NCBI GenBank assembly: GCA_964019695.1
Contig: OZ026530.1
Coordinates: forward strand, 44,935,716-44,999,715
From: Loripinus fragilis
Taxonomy: Eukaryota > Mollusca > Bivalvia > Lucinida > Lucinidae
Length of the DNA: 64,000 nt
Reading direction: 5' to 3'
Translations under genes and position numbers: made by a program
Shown here: piece after piece, positions 1 through 11,213 of the stretch
How the letters are laid out: every line of letters starts with the position of its first letter
Numbering within the stretch: position 1 is the stretch's first letter
Notes under the pieces: generated by a model
What the model saw: only the letters and a program-made list of their open reading frames with translations
Told to the model about the DNA's origin: nothing
Database searches by the model: none

Positions 1-1
1 C

Positions 2-31
2 AGTGAAACACCATTTAAATGGTGTTTCGCT
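2..31. repeat. 30-bp near-perfect palindrome
   Basis: The first bases form two 15-bp arms centred on ATTTAAAT, with one mismatch (AGTGAAACACC against AGCGAAACACC). It touches the window edge, so it could be the end of a larger inverted repeat or transposon lying outside. No function can be assigned. Confidence 0.5.
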
Positions 32-148
32 GGCGGGCCGATGATGGCCCAACATTGAATGCTGGATTGGTAGCTTTGTGATTTTAAGGGGGTCCGGACC
101 ACTATTGCTAAGAAAAGTTTTAAAGAAACCATATTTTTTTGTAATTTT

Positions 149-552
149 CCAGGGGGGGGGTCCGGACCCCTAGGGGGGTACTCTGATATTTTCACACATA
201 CGTAGGCTCGGTCCATTTTTTTGGGTTCAAAATTCAGAATTTCAATATTTTTTGGGGTTTTCAGAAAAATGAATATTTTTGGGGGGTATTCAGATTTTGT
301 GGATATTTTTTGGGGGTCATCACAAAATTGGGCTAGTTTGAGGGTCATTTCTATGCAATTTAGGGTCTTTTTTTAAGGTCAAGGTACAAAATTGGGATGT
401 TTTTTTGGGTTGCTAAAATTTCAAATATTTTTTTGGGGTGTTTGAAATTCCTGATAATTTTTTTGGGGTGAACGGTAGATGCTGGGTCCGAGCCTACGTA
501 TGCGGAAAAAAAATTAGAGTACCCCCCCCCCTGGGTCCGGCCCCCCCTCTGG
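149..552. mobile_element. C/G-rich MITE, copy 1
   Basis: A ~404-bp non-autonomous element. The two ends are inverted repeats of about 60 bp: a G-run, TCCGGACCC, a second G-run, GTACTCT, then CATACGTAGGCTCGG on one side and the complement on the other. The interior is T/G-homopolymer rich and shares its sequence, in reverse orientation, with copies at 23558-23881 and 60191-60488. No transposase is encoded. Short open frames across it are an effect of its composition. No clear target duplication is visible at this copy. Confidence 0.7.
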
Positions 553-1939
553 ATCCGCACATGAATAAATACAAATTGTGTAAACACCGTGCCAACTTAG
601 GCATCAAAATTCATTTCATAACCACACTAACTCAATCAAACAAAGAGACGTGGAAATATACAATACAGACCGTAAGGATAACATTATAATCAAATTCCGA
701 TTGCCTATCAAGGTACATATTATCCACCATACTTTACCCAATGGATTCTGAAAGTAGCTGCAGGTGGGGAACCAGACTTAAATTGCTGCTTCTGGGATAG
801 CAATGGTGGAACTGAACATCGAAAGTTTGATATTCTTTTAAGAAAATTGAAGAAATAAACATTTAATCCGTTTCTTTTATCAAAATCATCAGTCTATTGA
901 ATAAGAACGGCAAAAATAGTGCTTTCTACCCCAAAACCGGGAGGATGCTGAGAGAATATAAGATACAGTAGACATTTGTCTTATGTTTTCGTGTGTGTTG
1001 TAAAAAGGAGGAGGTGCGATTCGGAGCGATTTAAAGGCATTTCCGAAAAACATATCTTCCAGTGACCAATTCGCTAACCTTTTGAAACTATTATAGCTGA
1101 AAGAAGCTATAATAGTGGCTTTTAAGCTTTTCCCCAACCTGTCCCATCATTCTGCACATCTTCTAATTTTACTAAAATACACCAGTATCACTTCTCTTAG
1201 CTGACACACATCCACTGGTCAGATTATACATTGTTCATGTTGATCAATGCTTAAATATTTGCATGTTGGATATTTTTCATGCTTTTGTCGTCGTCTATTG
1301 ACTTTTTATTCAGCATAAACCATGTTTAAAAAAGCCTTCAAGAATACCACAAGAGTTTCAACCAGTTTCATTGGGCCTGAGTTGGGTTCAAACTGTTATA
1401 AAGGATGTCAGCAGACGACATGCAACTGCTAGCACAAAAACCTGTTGAGCGAGGTATTTAGCTCAGACAGTTTGCGAATCTCAAAAATACCTATTTCCTA
1501 CTTTATTCTTGTTTGCGTGCTCAACTTGATAAGGGTTTTGGTTCTCTGAGAGAAACTGAAATACAATATCTGATAAGGATCTACTTGGTGTGTTTCTTGG
1601 AGTTGAGTTTACATTAACAACATTGTCATAACGGTATATGCTCCAGGTCTGAAACTGGCCCTCACTGCATCTTTACTCTTTCAACTTACATGAGAATTGT
1701 TATCGTTCTAGAGCATCAATAACATGTTTTTAGACATAACTACAAACATCTGTGCTCCCTCCAAGGGGGAAGTTTGTAGACTATATTTTTCTTGAAGGGC
1801 AACATGTTAGCCCTCCGAAAATGGCAGCGTTAAGCTGTAACAGCCTGTTACATATGTTACCCAACAAAATATTTGATAATTAACATTTTTTGAGACTTCA
1901 GAAAAGTGCAAAAGATATGGTAATATTTCCAAATTGGTT
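553..1939. other. no gene recognised
   Basis: AT-rich sequence without a coding signal I recognise. A short perfect hairpin with 12-bp arms lies at 1087-1098 and 1105-1116 (ACTATTATAGCT, loop of six bases). An 82-codon minus-strand frame across 889-1137 has no recognisable motif and I do not call it a gene. Confidence 0.5.
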
Positions 1940-4900
1940 ATATCTTCTAAGTAAGCTATTACTGGGCCCTATATATTGACATTTCAAAATAATAAAGTCA
2001 CCCCCGAAGTAGTGTTTGTTACATTTTGCATTGAACACCCTTTTAAATGATAAATGAATCTAATTCAGTTTGCCTTAAATTTTATTTAAACCAGTTTATG
2101 TTCATTAATTTGGTATTTTATTAACGAAGTTTTTTTTACCTTTTCAAAACTGTAAGCATTACGTTTTTATCTTATATACTTTTTGAGTTATTAAGATGTT
2201 TAACTTGGTAGCCCCATATCACACAAAAATGTCAAATGTAAATCTCTATGCCTTGCGCTAGCTATAGACTGCCTCCCCAGGGGGTATTTCGTACACTTTG
2301 ATTTCCAAATACTACTTTATATAAGCCACAAAATGAAATATGTTCGCCCTCAAAGAGTGGCAGCATTAGCGTGTAACATCATGTTATGTATGTAACCCGC
2401 AAAATAACATTAAATTTCCCTGATAATGTTTCCAACATGTCATATTCACACTTTTTTGAAGTCTGGCACAGGTTTAAGAACATCTAATAGCACAGTTACA
2501 TAATTTTAGTAATTATTTTATAAATGTCTTTAGTTTTTGCCGTTGTATATGTTACTTAGTGTTTTATATGTTATTTCCAAGGATCAGTATGGCAGTTATT
2601 GACTATACATGTATTACATCCATCAGTGCATATAGCAAATCTATAAGGCTGCTATTCAAATGAATTTAAGTTCCATATAATGGTGTCTTAGACTATTTAC
2701 AGCCGTGTTACATATTTTACTCTCCACATACCATTAAACGTTCAAGATAAGGTTTCCAAAACTACCTGCTTGTACTTTTTTGCATGCTGGCACAGGTCCA
2801 TGTACTTCTTTATACTCTGGCTTATTTGCTGAGGAAGAAACTCAAAACATAAACTATCATAAACCCTCTTTTCTCTTATAGATACATCAAATGTAGTTAA
2901 CATAAAACTCATGGAAAGTTTGTAACATACAGATCAATATGTGAGTAACAACTTAAAAGATCAAAGAAAACCCATCTGGTAGAATTTATAGAGCCTTTTC
3001 TTGCCAAGCTAGCAACTTTTATCCAAGGCTTTAAAGAAATTGCCAATACAGCTAATTATTCCTCTATCAGATTCATCTTGCAAGGATTTTGCAATATGCT
3101 AGCACTCTGTTGATGGCACCATTACCTTGTAACAGCCAATTACATATACTACCCATCAACATCTTTGATAATTTTAGTAAATGACATTACTTCTGAAATG
3201 TGCAAACCATAAGGTAAGATTTCCAAATTGACTATATCATCCAAGTAGGCTATTTTTGCATCAAAGGTATAGACCTTTAAAACAAATTTGCATCCCAAAG
3301 TCTTACCTTTGTTACATTTTTTTCATTATTCTTATATAAATGATTTATGAAACTAATATAGTTTGATATTTTTTAAATGATTAATGCACCTTTAGGAAAC
3401 TGCAAATATTATGTTTCTATATTTTATAAGGTTTGATTGAGTTTTGAACATGGTAACCCCATATCACGAAAAATGTGAAATATAATTTTGTGGCTCTTTT
3501 ATTAGGGTACGATCAAGTTTTCTTACACCAGAGGTATTCGATTTCCTTCTCATTTATTTTCCACACACTTTGTCTATATCTAGAAAGCCTCACTTGTTTT
3601 CATATGAAAGACTTGATAGTTCAAGCTTTGTATTAACATCTTAATGACAGAAAAACAGGATTGAAGGAGGCTCATGTTCATGCCAATTGAAATTGTCAGT
3701 ATATGTGAATGGCTATGGTATTTTTCAGAATCATGTCGTACTGCAGCTTATTCACATTTACATAAATAGCATATGTTAGGGCTTCATGTCACTGATGAGC
3801 GCCTAGAGCAATTTTTGTTTGTTTTCCTACCCTGCTTAGGATGTAGATGAACTAGTGGGGAGGGGTTCTCTATCACATTGATAGGAACAACCTTTCCGTC
3901 GTACTAACGCATTGACACATTGGTAATGTAACAATCTGTTAAACAGTGTATGACTGTAGATCTCTTCCCCCATATTCTGGCCAATGTTGTTGACACTCAG
4001 AAGGATCACCTTTTGTTGCATACACCCGTTATGAACAAAACGCCCAGGTCATCCTCTGACAGAATGTTTGTAAGACTTTATAGACTGCTGCTTATATATA
4101 GTATATATGTATCAGTGACAAAAACAAAACATGCCCTGCCTTTAGTACCTGGCTGAATACTGGTTCCATCAGATCATTGAAGGTGTCAGGAAAAGCTTTT
4201 ATGCTCTGTAGTATGACAATACCAGTAAAGTTATGATGTTTTTATATTTTAGCCTAAAGGGGGGGGGGGCAAAAAAGCTCCTCAATGCACGTAGCTCTTT
4301 TGATGCGGCAGCCCTCCGTTTCTCGTGATTAAACAACAGTTCAAAGTGCATCAAAGGACTAGTACGAATTGAAATGTCAATTATAGGTTGTTTTGTTGGA
4401 ACATACTAGACTGCCCAGTACTTAAAATAATTCATCATGAATGTGCATATCATATACTTGTAGCTAGTTTTACTCTGATGACTCTGTTTTGACCAGTCCT
4501 TTAAACAATTTATCATCAATGTGCCATATCATATACTTGTAGCTAGTTTTACTCTGATGGCTCTGTTTAGCACATTGATCAGCAATTGTTATAAGGACAG
4601 GAGCCAGTCTAGGAACATACTACATGTATTTCAATGTATGAAATTGGCCAGAATATGTGGAAAGAGATCTACAGTCATGCACTGTTTAACATCATTGAGA
4701 ATAGGGCAACACATAATATGACAAACTAGCAATGTTCAGCCTGATGTATGCACAGACTAATCTGGATCTCTGTTGCTAGCATAATGTTTAACGTCATGAC
4801 TTGAACCATTTTCAATAGCCATACAATTAGCAGTTTAATGATATCACTGAGACTTTAAGGGTGACTTGCTGACAAGCTGACCTATTTAGCATTAACTATG

Positions 4901-5424
4901 ATTGCAGGCTTTCAAACCCCAAGCAGAATGAATATGACTGAGTAAACAGACCTAAATAAATTATTCATATTCAGAATATAACAATTCCATTGCAAACTGT
5001 TTGTTATGTAATGGTATTAATATATCCATTATGCACATTGCACATGTTTAACGTGTAACATTTACCTTTTTTTAGATTTATGAAGAACATTGAGGCACAG
5101 CTTTGCCAATACGCTGCTAGAATTTGATAGTGTTGCCATTCGTATAGACTAAAGATTTGAGCACCCCTTGGGATTGGCCAGATCAAGAGATTGTTAAAGC
5201 TATACTCATGCAGCTTGGTTTAGCAGACATGATTTATTTCAATTAGATACAAAAACTTGATCGAGAGCATCTATCTTGAGGACACATGAGCTGGTTCATG
5301 CAGCAGTATACAATGTACTAAATCATTTTAATCTAACAAGTACTACAGTTTGTTTCCTCCAGGGTAGAACCTGAAGCTGTATGTTTGTTAATATTGAAGT
5401 AAATCTATCACTCAACCAATTGAT

Positions 5425-6477
5425 ATGTCGAGCTATTTATCTGCTCATACATTGGAGAAGCCATATACGTGTGGCCATTGTGGTGACTGTTTTACTCTGT
5501 TAGCTCTTTTGAAGAAACATATGCTTGTTCATACAGAAGAGAAGACATATAACTATGGCTCTTGCTTTAAAGAGGATACGCTTGTCCATACAGAAGAGAA
5601 GACATATAACTGTGACTCTTGCTTTAAAGAGGATACGCTTGTCCATACAGAAGAGAAGACATATAACTATGACTCTTGCTTTAAAGAAGATACGCCTGTC
5701 CATACAGGAGATAGGAGATACAAATGTGACACGTGTGGAAAGTGTTTCATTAATCCAACTCACTTGAAGGCGCATACACGTGTTCATACAGGAGAAAGGC
5801 CATATAGCTGTGACATTTGTGGTAAATGTTTCACTCAGTTATCTACCTTGAAGGCACATGAACGGATTCACTCAGGAGAAAGGCCATATAGCTGTGACAT
5901 TTGTGGTAAATATTATAGTCATAGATCTACATTGAAGAGACACAAGCGTATTCATTCAGGAGAAAAACCATTTAGTTGTGACATTTGTGGCAATTGTTTT
6001 AATCACCTAACTACATTGAAGACACACAAGCGTATTCATTCAGGAGAAAAGCCATATAGCTGTGATACTTGTGGTAAGTGTTTTACTCAGTTATTTAACT
6101 TGAAGGCACATGAACAGATTCATTCAGGAGAGAAGCCCTATAGTTGTGACATCAGTGGTAAATGTTTTACTCAGTTATCTAACTTGGAGTCACATGAACG
6201 GATTCATTCAGGAGAAAAGCTGTATAGCTGTGACAGCTGTGGTAAATGCTTTACTCATTTATCTAACTTGAAGGCACATGAACGGGTTCACTCAGGAGAA
6301 AAGCCATATAGCTGTGACATTTGTGGTAAACGTTTTACTCAGCCATCTATATTGAAGACACATACAGTTATCCATACAGGAAATAAACCTTATAGTTGCG
6401 CCACTTGCGGTAAAGGTTTTACTAGACCATCTACATTGAAGACACACATGCTTATTCATACAGGGGAAGGCACATAA
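5425..6477 (+). CDS. C2H2 zinc-finger protein, copy 1 (350 aa)
   Basis: Likely a sequence-specific DNA-binding nuclear protein. Residues about 16-38 form a C2H2 finger. Three collapsed 19-residue units follow (41-97). Then come nine fingers of the YxCxxCGKxFxxxxxLKxHxxxH type with TGEKP/SGEKP linkers, ending three residues after the last linker. The sixth of these fingers has lost its second Cys (CDIS). No KRAB, BTB or SCAN domain is present. A TGA lies in frame at 5395, so the ATG at 5425 is the probable start. A good splice acceptor (tttcctccag, ending at 5362) lies upstream, which suggests a coding terminal exon with an upstream non-coding exon. AATAAA occurs near 6645. The paralogues are at 17178 (broken) and 56271 (intact). 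The DNA target is unknown. Confidence 0.85.
   Translation: MSSYLSAHTLEKPYTCGHCGDCFTLLALLKKHMLVHTEEKTYNYGSCFKEDTLVHTEEKTYNCDSCFKEDTLVHTEEKTYNYDSCFKEDTPVHTGDRRYKCDTCGKCFINPTHLKAHTRVHTGERPYSCDICGKCFTQLSTLKAHERIHSGERPYSCDICGKYYSHRSTLKRHKRIHSGEKPFSCDICGNCFNHLTTLKTHKRIHSGEKPYSCDTCGKCFTQLFNLKAHEQIHSGEKPYSCDISGKCFTQLSNLESHERIHSGEKLYSCDSCGKCFTHLSNLKAHERVHSGEKPYSCDICGKRFTQPSILKTHTVIHTGNKPYSCATCGKGFTRPSTLKTHMLIHTGEGT
5548..5718 (+). repeat. 57-bp collapsed-finger minisatellite, 3 copies
   Basis: Three in-frame units of 19 codons. Each reads Tyr-Asn-(Tyr/Cys)-x-Ser-Cys-Phe-Lys-Glu-Asp-Thr, then (Leu/Pro)-Val-His-Thr and a linker. The middle unit keeps Cys-x2-Cys. The 12-residue spacer to the first His has shrunk to three residues, and the first His is Asp here. 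Such a unit cannot fold as a normal finger. The paralogues have four and five units. Confidence 0.85.
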
Positions 6478-6699
6478 GCTTCTTCACTGGCTAAAAAAGC
6501 CATAATACTGTAACATTTCTGGTTAGTATTTCACTTGATAAGTTGAATTGATGACCGCCTCAACTACTTGAGGAAATTGAAGGCATATATCTGTGCCGCC
6601 TGTGGTAAAGATTTAAAGACACTTTTGGATCCAAAGTACTAGGTGAATAAACCATATAACAGTGAAAATTGAGTTAAATGTTTCAAATGCCTATTGTGT

Positions 6700-7740
6700 C
6701 GCCTGAAAAGCAAGGATGACACATAGGGATCATGACTCTGGCGTCGTCGTTGGCGTCGTCGTCATCCTCGTCTACAGTGTCAGACTTTTGGTGACCGATC
6801 GATAACTCTTGAAAGGATGCATCAATTTCATTTAAACTTTACAGATGAGACAAGCATCATTAAATACAGGCCATGTACAACAAAGAGTTTAATTCGCAAA
6901 ATTTTGACTGAGTTATGGCCCTTTTTATACTTTGATTCCGGCTAAGTTGTCAATTTGTGGTTTCCAATCAATAACTTTTGAAGGGATGCAACAATTTCAT
7001 TAAAATTTTACAGAAAGGTAAGGCATCATAACATACAGGATAAGTTACAGTTTGGAGGTCATCTGCAAGTGTTTGACTGAGTTATGACCCTTTATGATCC
7101 TTTCTTGACTTAGGTTTAGGCTGATGCAAAAGCTATATTGGCTTTTTTGCGGAATAAACTTCACATTTCTCCTAAAATATATATCTGAGACCTTCTCACT
7201 ACAGGCCATGATTGCCCGGTGCCTGTAGGTAAGCATGACAGTGATTAAAATTTTACTCCCTAACCCCTTAGATGGAGGTCAAAGGTCAAATATTTAAATT
7301 CTGCAATAACTCAGTAAGCTGTCAGTATGCAGCAGCATGGAAGCAAATATTTGCCCACAAACCCCACCCCAACCCTGACCCTGGGCTCAAAAGATTAAAA
7401 TTCAACTTTTTCAGAACATGGTCATGTTGTATATCAAATTAAAGAAATTCACAAATGCAGCAGCATGTAAGCAAATATTTGCCCGCAGACACCCCCTCCC
7501 CCCCCCCCCCCCCCCCGACCCTTGGGTCGGAGTCAGTAGGTCATAATTCAATTTGTTCAGATTATGGTCATGTTTCACATCAAATTAAAAAGAATCTCGA
7601 ATGCAGCGACATAGTAGCAAATATTTTCTGTCTTCCCACAAGCTCTGGAAATCATGAAAAACCTGGAAAATCATCAATAAAAGTTCCATGCAGGGAAAAT
7701 AATGGAATTTGAAAACCCCCGAATAAATATGGCAAAATCA
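6700..7740. repeat. GTCGTC-rich mollusc-type dispersed repeat
   Basis: Behind each zinc-finger gene lies a ~1-kb non-coding stretch with a GTCGTC cluster (6741-6772) followed by phrases such as 'ttttgactgagttatggccc'. I associate this with dispersed repeats in mollusc genomes. Copies follow Y2 (18450-19340) and Y3 (57760-58140). A run of about 20 C residues lies at 7497-7516. No coding function is seen. Confidence 0.55.
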
Positions 7741-7764
7741 TTGATTTTTGCAAAATAATGTTAA

Positions 7765-7849
7765 GAAACCACCAGTAGCCAGAAAACTAGCTGTCACACA
7801 CACAAAACTTGTATGTCTGACAGCTATTTTTCTGGCTACTGGTGGTTTC
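7765..7849. repeat. 85-bp hairpin, copy 1
   Basis: An inverted repeat with about 36-bp arms (GAAACCACCAGTAGCCAG and its complement), two mismatches and a ~13-nt loop. It is kept in block Y2 at 19373-19459. It could be a small foldback MITE or the stem of a hairpin RNA. Sequence alone does not decide between these. Confidence 0.75.
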
Positions 7850-8097
7850 AAGTTTTATTTTTTTCAAAACGCATGAATGGTCTACAAGCGGGCTTATTCA
7901 AATGCATTACTGTTGCTGCATTCCACATTTATACTCAGGGTGGTGAAGATGCCGCTAAAAGGGGAGGTTGAAGGCTATGCATTAAATAGTCATGGAAATT
8001 ACATTGTTGATCATTGAAAAACATGGAAAAATCATGGAATTGTGTTTTTGAATTTCTGTGGGAACCCTGTATTTTGCCCGTAGAGCCTCCAACAAAA

Positions 8098-8803
8098 AGT
8101 AAAATTCCTTAAGAAACAGTTTCCAGGTATTAATTGGCTAAAGGAGACTATCATCGTGCCACTTTATTCGGATTCACAGGATAAATGGATGATAAGGAAA
8201 CAATTCAAGAAACAAGAAGCGCCATCTGCTCAAATTCATTTTAATGAGAACAACCACTGGGTTATCACTTGTCAGGGGAGCTAAGAAAAAGAAATATTAT
8301 ACGCCGAAAATTTGACTGCAGCCAACACACCAAATAGTAATGTTCAAATTCAAATTGCCCAAGTTAACTGTCATTTGTGTTCAAATTTGTCTGTTAACGT
8401 ACCAAAAGTTCAATTACAACCAAACTCTTTTGACTGTGGCGTTTTTGCAATTGCACATGCTTTTGAATTCTGTTTTAATCCAACTTACTCGGCTTAGCAA
8501 AATTTTGATGTGGCTTCACTCAGGACTCATTTGACTGCGTGCATTGAAAATGAGCACTTCACACCGTTCCCCAAGGAATCATCCAGGCTTAGAAATGTGA
8601 AAATAGACATCAAGAAACATGTTAAGACTATTCAAATTTCATGTCGCTGTGGACTGCCAGATTTTGTAGATGATATGTTTGGGTGTCAAAACAGAAAGTG
8701 TCGAAAATGGTACCATTTCAGATGTTTAGGTGTTAGTAAGGGCCGGGAATGTTCTTGGGTTTGTGAGAAATGCCAGAAAGAACATTCCTTCAATGTGGAT
8801 TGA
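8098..8803 (+). pseudogene. truncated Ulp1-like protease plus PHD finger (tail of transposase gene)
   Basis: Only the last ~235 codons of the gene at 37910-41927 are present. The N-terminal part is missing at the junction with block Y1. Visible remains are His-Trp-Val at 8255-8263 (catalytic His of the C48/Ulp1 family), Gln-Pro-Asn-Ser-Phe-Asp-Cys-Gly (catalytic Gln and Cys, about 8420-8443), and a C-terminal PHD finger. The PHD finger has Cys-x-Cys, Cys-x4-Cys, Trp-Tyr-His-x2-Cys and a final Cys-x2-Cys. Stops fall upstream, and a TAG near 8495 separates the protease from the PHD frame; the second copy is open there. It is a broken fragment. In Zisupton/KDZ-type transposons, as I recall them, a Ulp1 domain sits at the end of the transposase, which fits this arrangement. 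Confidence 0.75.
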
Positions 8804-8839
8804 GATAATACAATAAATACTAAGCTTTCCGATTTTCTC

Positions 8840-9235
8840 ATTTCAGTGAAGCCTCAGGCAAGTATGTGCATTGTTGAAAATTCGAGTTAGCTTTAAAATT
8901 CGAGAAGTAGCAAATTTCCATCTTATTTCTCATTTCAACGATCAGCGAAGGCTCAGGCGAGTCATTGCATTGTTACTAACTCGACTGAGCTTCAAAATCC
9001 GAGAAATAGCAGATTTCCATATTATTTCTTATTTCAGCGATCAGCGAAGGCTCAGATGAGTCTGTGCTTTGGCATAAACTCGACTGAGCTTTTGTTGCTT
9101 TAAATTGCGACAAATACCTAATTTCACGATTTTCTTTCTAGTTAAATGATGCAAGCAGCGAAAGCTCAGGCGAAGCTGTGCTTTGGCATAAACTCGGCTG
9201 AGCCTTCTCTGCTTGAAGATGCGATATGTACCAAA
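8840..9235 (+). repeat. ~95-bp tandem repeat, about 4 units
   Basis: Units run 'cgatcagcgaaggctcagg', then 'actcgactgagctt' and 'gcagatttccat'. The last unit is diverged. The same array follows the PHD finger in X2 (41960-42345), so it is part of the duplicated block and perhaps of the original transposon's 3' end. Confidence 0.75.
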
Positions 9236-9284
9236 TAAGGTTGATATCTAAAACGTTTCTGTAGGCTTAATAATTGAAATTCCC

Positions 9285-9860
9285 TCGACATCGTCAATAC
9301 TGAAATAGAAAAATTAATGACGATTTTGGTCGCAGGTTGGTCCCGGGCTGATTATCTCTTAGGATATTCGATCAAATCAAATATTTTTTATACTCTTTGG
9401 GATCTTTGTAGATGACAATATGAAAAAATTGGATCAAAAAAGTTTCTCTAGTAAACTTTTTAAATATACTTCACATCGTCAATACCTCAATAGAAAAACA
9501 AATGACGATTTTGGTCCCAGGTTGATTATCTTTTAGAATACTTGACCAATTCAAATATTTTTTGTTTTTCATACTCTTTGGGATCTTTGTAGATAACAAA
9601 ATAAAAAAAAGTTTTTATCAAATAGGTTTCTCTAGTGAAAATTTTGATTATTGACATCGTCAATACCGCAATAGAAAAATTAATGGCGATTTTGGTCCCG
9701 GGCTGTTATCTCTTAGAATACTCGATCAATTCATTTTTTTTATACACTTTTGATCTTGGTAGATAACAAATGAAAAAAGTTGGAATCAAAAAGGTTTCTC
9801 TAGTGAAATTTTTTAATATTCTTGACATCGTCATCATCGCAAAAACTGGTCCCGGGCCTA
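9285..9860 (+). repeat. ~185-bp tandem repeat, about 3.5 units
   Basis: Each unit begins 'gacatcgtcaatac', passes 'gacgattttggtcccggg' and 'actctttgggatcttt', and ends 'tttctctagtgaaa'. The second copy (42400-42955 and 51928-52450) is split by the Ginger-like insertion within a unit, at its CCGG. Confidence 0.8.
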
Positions 9861-9973
9861 AAATGATTGACAGGGTCCGGTATTTTGGCTGTTTAACAAA
9901 ATTAACCAAGGGTCATAAAAATCTTTTTAACCATTTTTAAGAAGACCCTATAATGAATAAATGTTCCAATTTT

Positions 9974-11213
9974 CATGCTTATATTTGCCACAGGAACTAG
10001 TCATAAACCCTTAGAATAGAAAGAGTAGGCCTATATTTACTTTTATAGAGAAGGACTGTAACGGTTGTTGTGGGGGTACCCTATATGACTAATCAAAAGT
10101 CGGAAAACTCAACTTATATGAGCAACTGATAGTGTCCTGGCTTCAAGAGAAACAGGTCTGCCTAACGATACCAACCTTATGTTCTTTCGTTGAGTAAGTC
10201 CCATGAAATAATCAAGAACAGCACGGATATTAGCGTCCTCTTTAAACTCGTTCGTTTGCACTTTCCTCTGGAGATGGTAAAAATACAGTTTAATCGTTCT
10301 TTTCTGACTTTCATCAAAGAGATGCCGATTCAAAGTGATAAGTCCTGGTTTTCAAAAGTTTTTTTTTTCTATGCAGTCACCTAGTTCTTGAGAATTTATT
10401 CCAAATGAAAGCCAAATGGTGACTTTTTAAAGAAATTACGCCAATCTTTTCCTATCCGACCTCCATGTTTTTTGGAAATCCCATTCACTATAGTCCTGTG
10501 ACGTCATCGGCATGGTATGGTTTTGCAATTTTATATCAAGGGAAGTAATGCAATCTAGTGAGTGTAATGATGTAAACTAGAGCACTCCGAAAATACACCA
10601 CGTCAATATGGGGATTTCCCAACAGATTTTGCCTTTTCCATGTGACGTATTTGTAACCTTGGCTTAGCATTAACCAATCAGTGATCGCGAAATTTTCAAA
10701 GCTGAACTTTTTGCAAACATGGAGTTCAGGTAGAAAAGGTCGGCGTAGTTTCTTTTAAAAAGTCGCTGATTGGCTTTCATTTGGAATAAATTCTCAATAT
10801 TTTGACGACCGCATGTAGAAAAAAGTTATTGAAAACCAGGACTTACCACATTTAGCGGCATCTCATCGTTCGAAATCAGGAAAAAGCGATTGAACTGTGT
10901 TTTTAACAGTCTCCAGAGGAAAGTGCAAACGAATGAGTTTCAAGAAGACGCTAAAATCTGAGCTGTTCTTGATTATTTCATGGGACTTATTCAACATAGG
11001 AACAAACGGTTGGTATCGTTAGACAGGCTAGTTTCTCTTGAACCCGAGGCACTTTAGTTTTGCTTAAAAAGTTGAGTTTCGGGCTGTTTTGATGAGTCAA
11101 ACAGGGTACCCTAACAACTTGTGTTACAGTCCTTGTTTATGTTTACAGATACTATACACACGCCTACTTTTTCATAAAAAAAGTTTGTGACAAGTTCCTG
11201 TGATATTTGCATG
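9974..11213. mobile_element. long inverted-repeat (foldback) element, copy 1
   Basis: Left arm about 9974-10470, right arm about 10715-11213, with a ~245-bp single-copy loop. The arms share 'cacaggaact', 'aaggactgtaac', 'gggtaccct' and the stretch around 'tcctggttttcaa'. The loop contains a perfect CRE (TGACGTCA, 10499-10506) and a CCAAT box (near 10673). The element is repeated in X2 at about 52572-53815. No transposase is visible. The superfamily is unknown. Confidence 0.75.

Larger units (their letters stand above)
1940..8097 (+). repeat. segmental duplication block Y, copy 1
   Basis: Closely similar in order and sequence to 12700-19690 (Y2) and, from 3600 on, to 54527-58140 (Y3). It carries the zinc-finger gene near its centre. 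Its upstream 1.7 kb has about four diverged repeats of a 'tgtaacagc..tgttacatatgttaccc' segment (near 1800, 2340, 2690 and 3110). The block ends at 8097, where it is joined to the truncated transposase tail of block X1. Both other copies continue differently there, so this is a rearrangement junction. A poly-G tract at 4259-4270 is longer in the other copies. Confidence 0.85.

Noticed and set aside
360..587. 75-codon minus-strand frame, similar to one at 60113
   Set aside because: Both are readings of the C-rich MITE end and interior, not genes.
3950..4156. Small protein conserved in three copies (also 15788 and 54871)
   Set aside because: The frame is kept only in recent duplicates. Its end differs between copies (single-base change near the C-terminus), and no domain or intron signal supports it.
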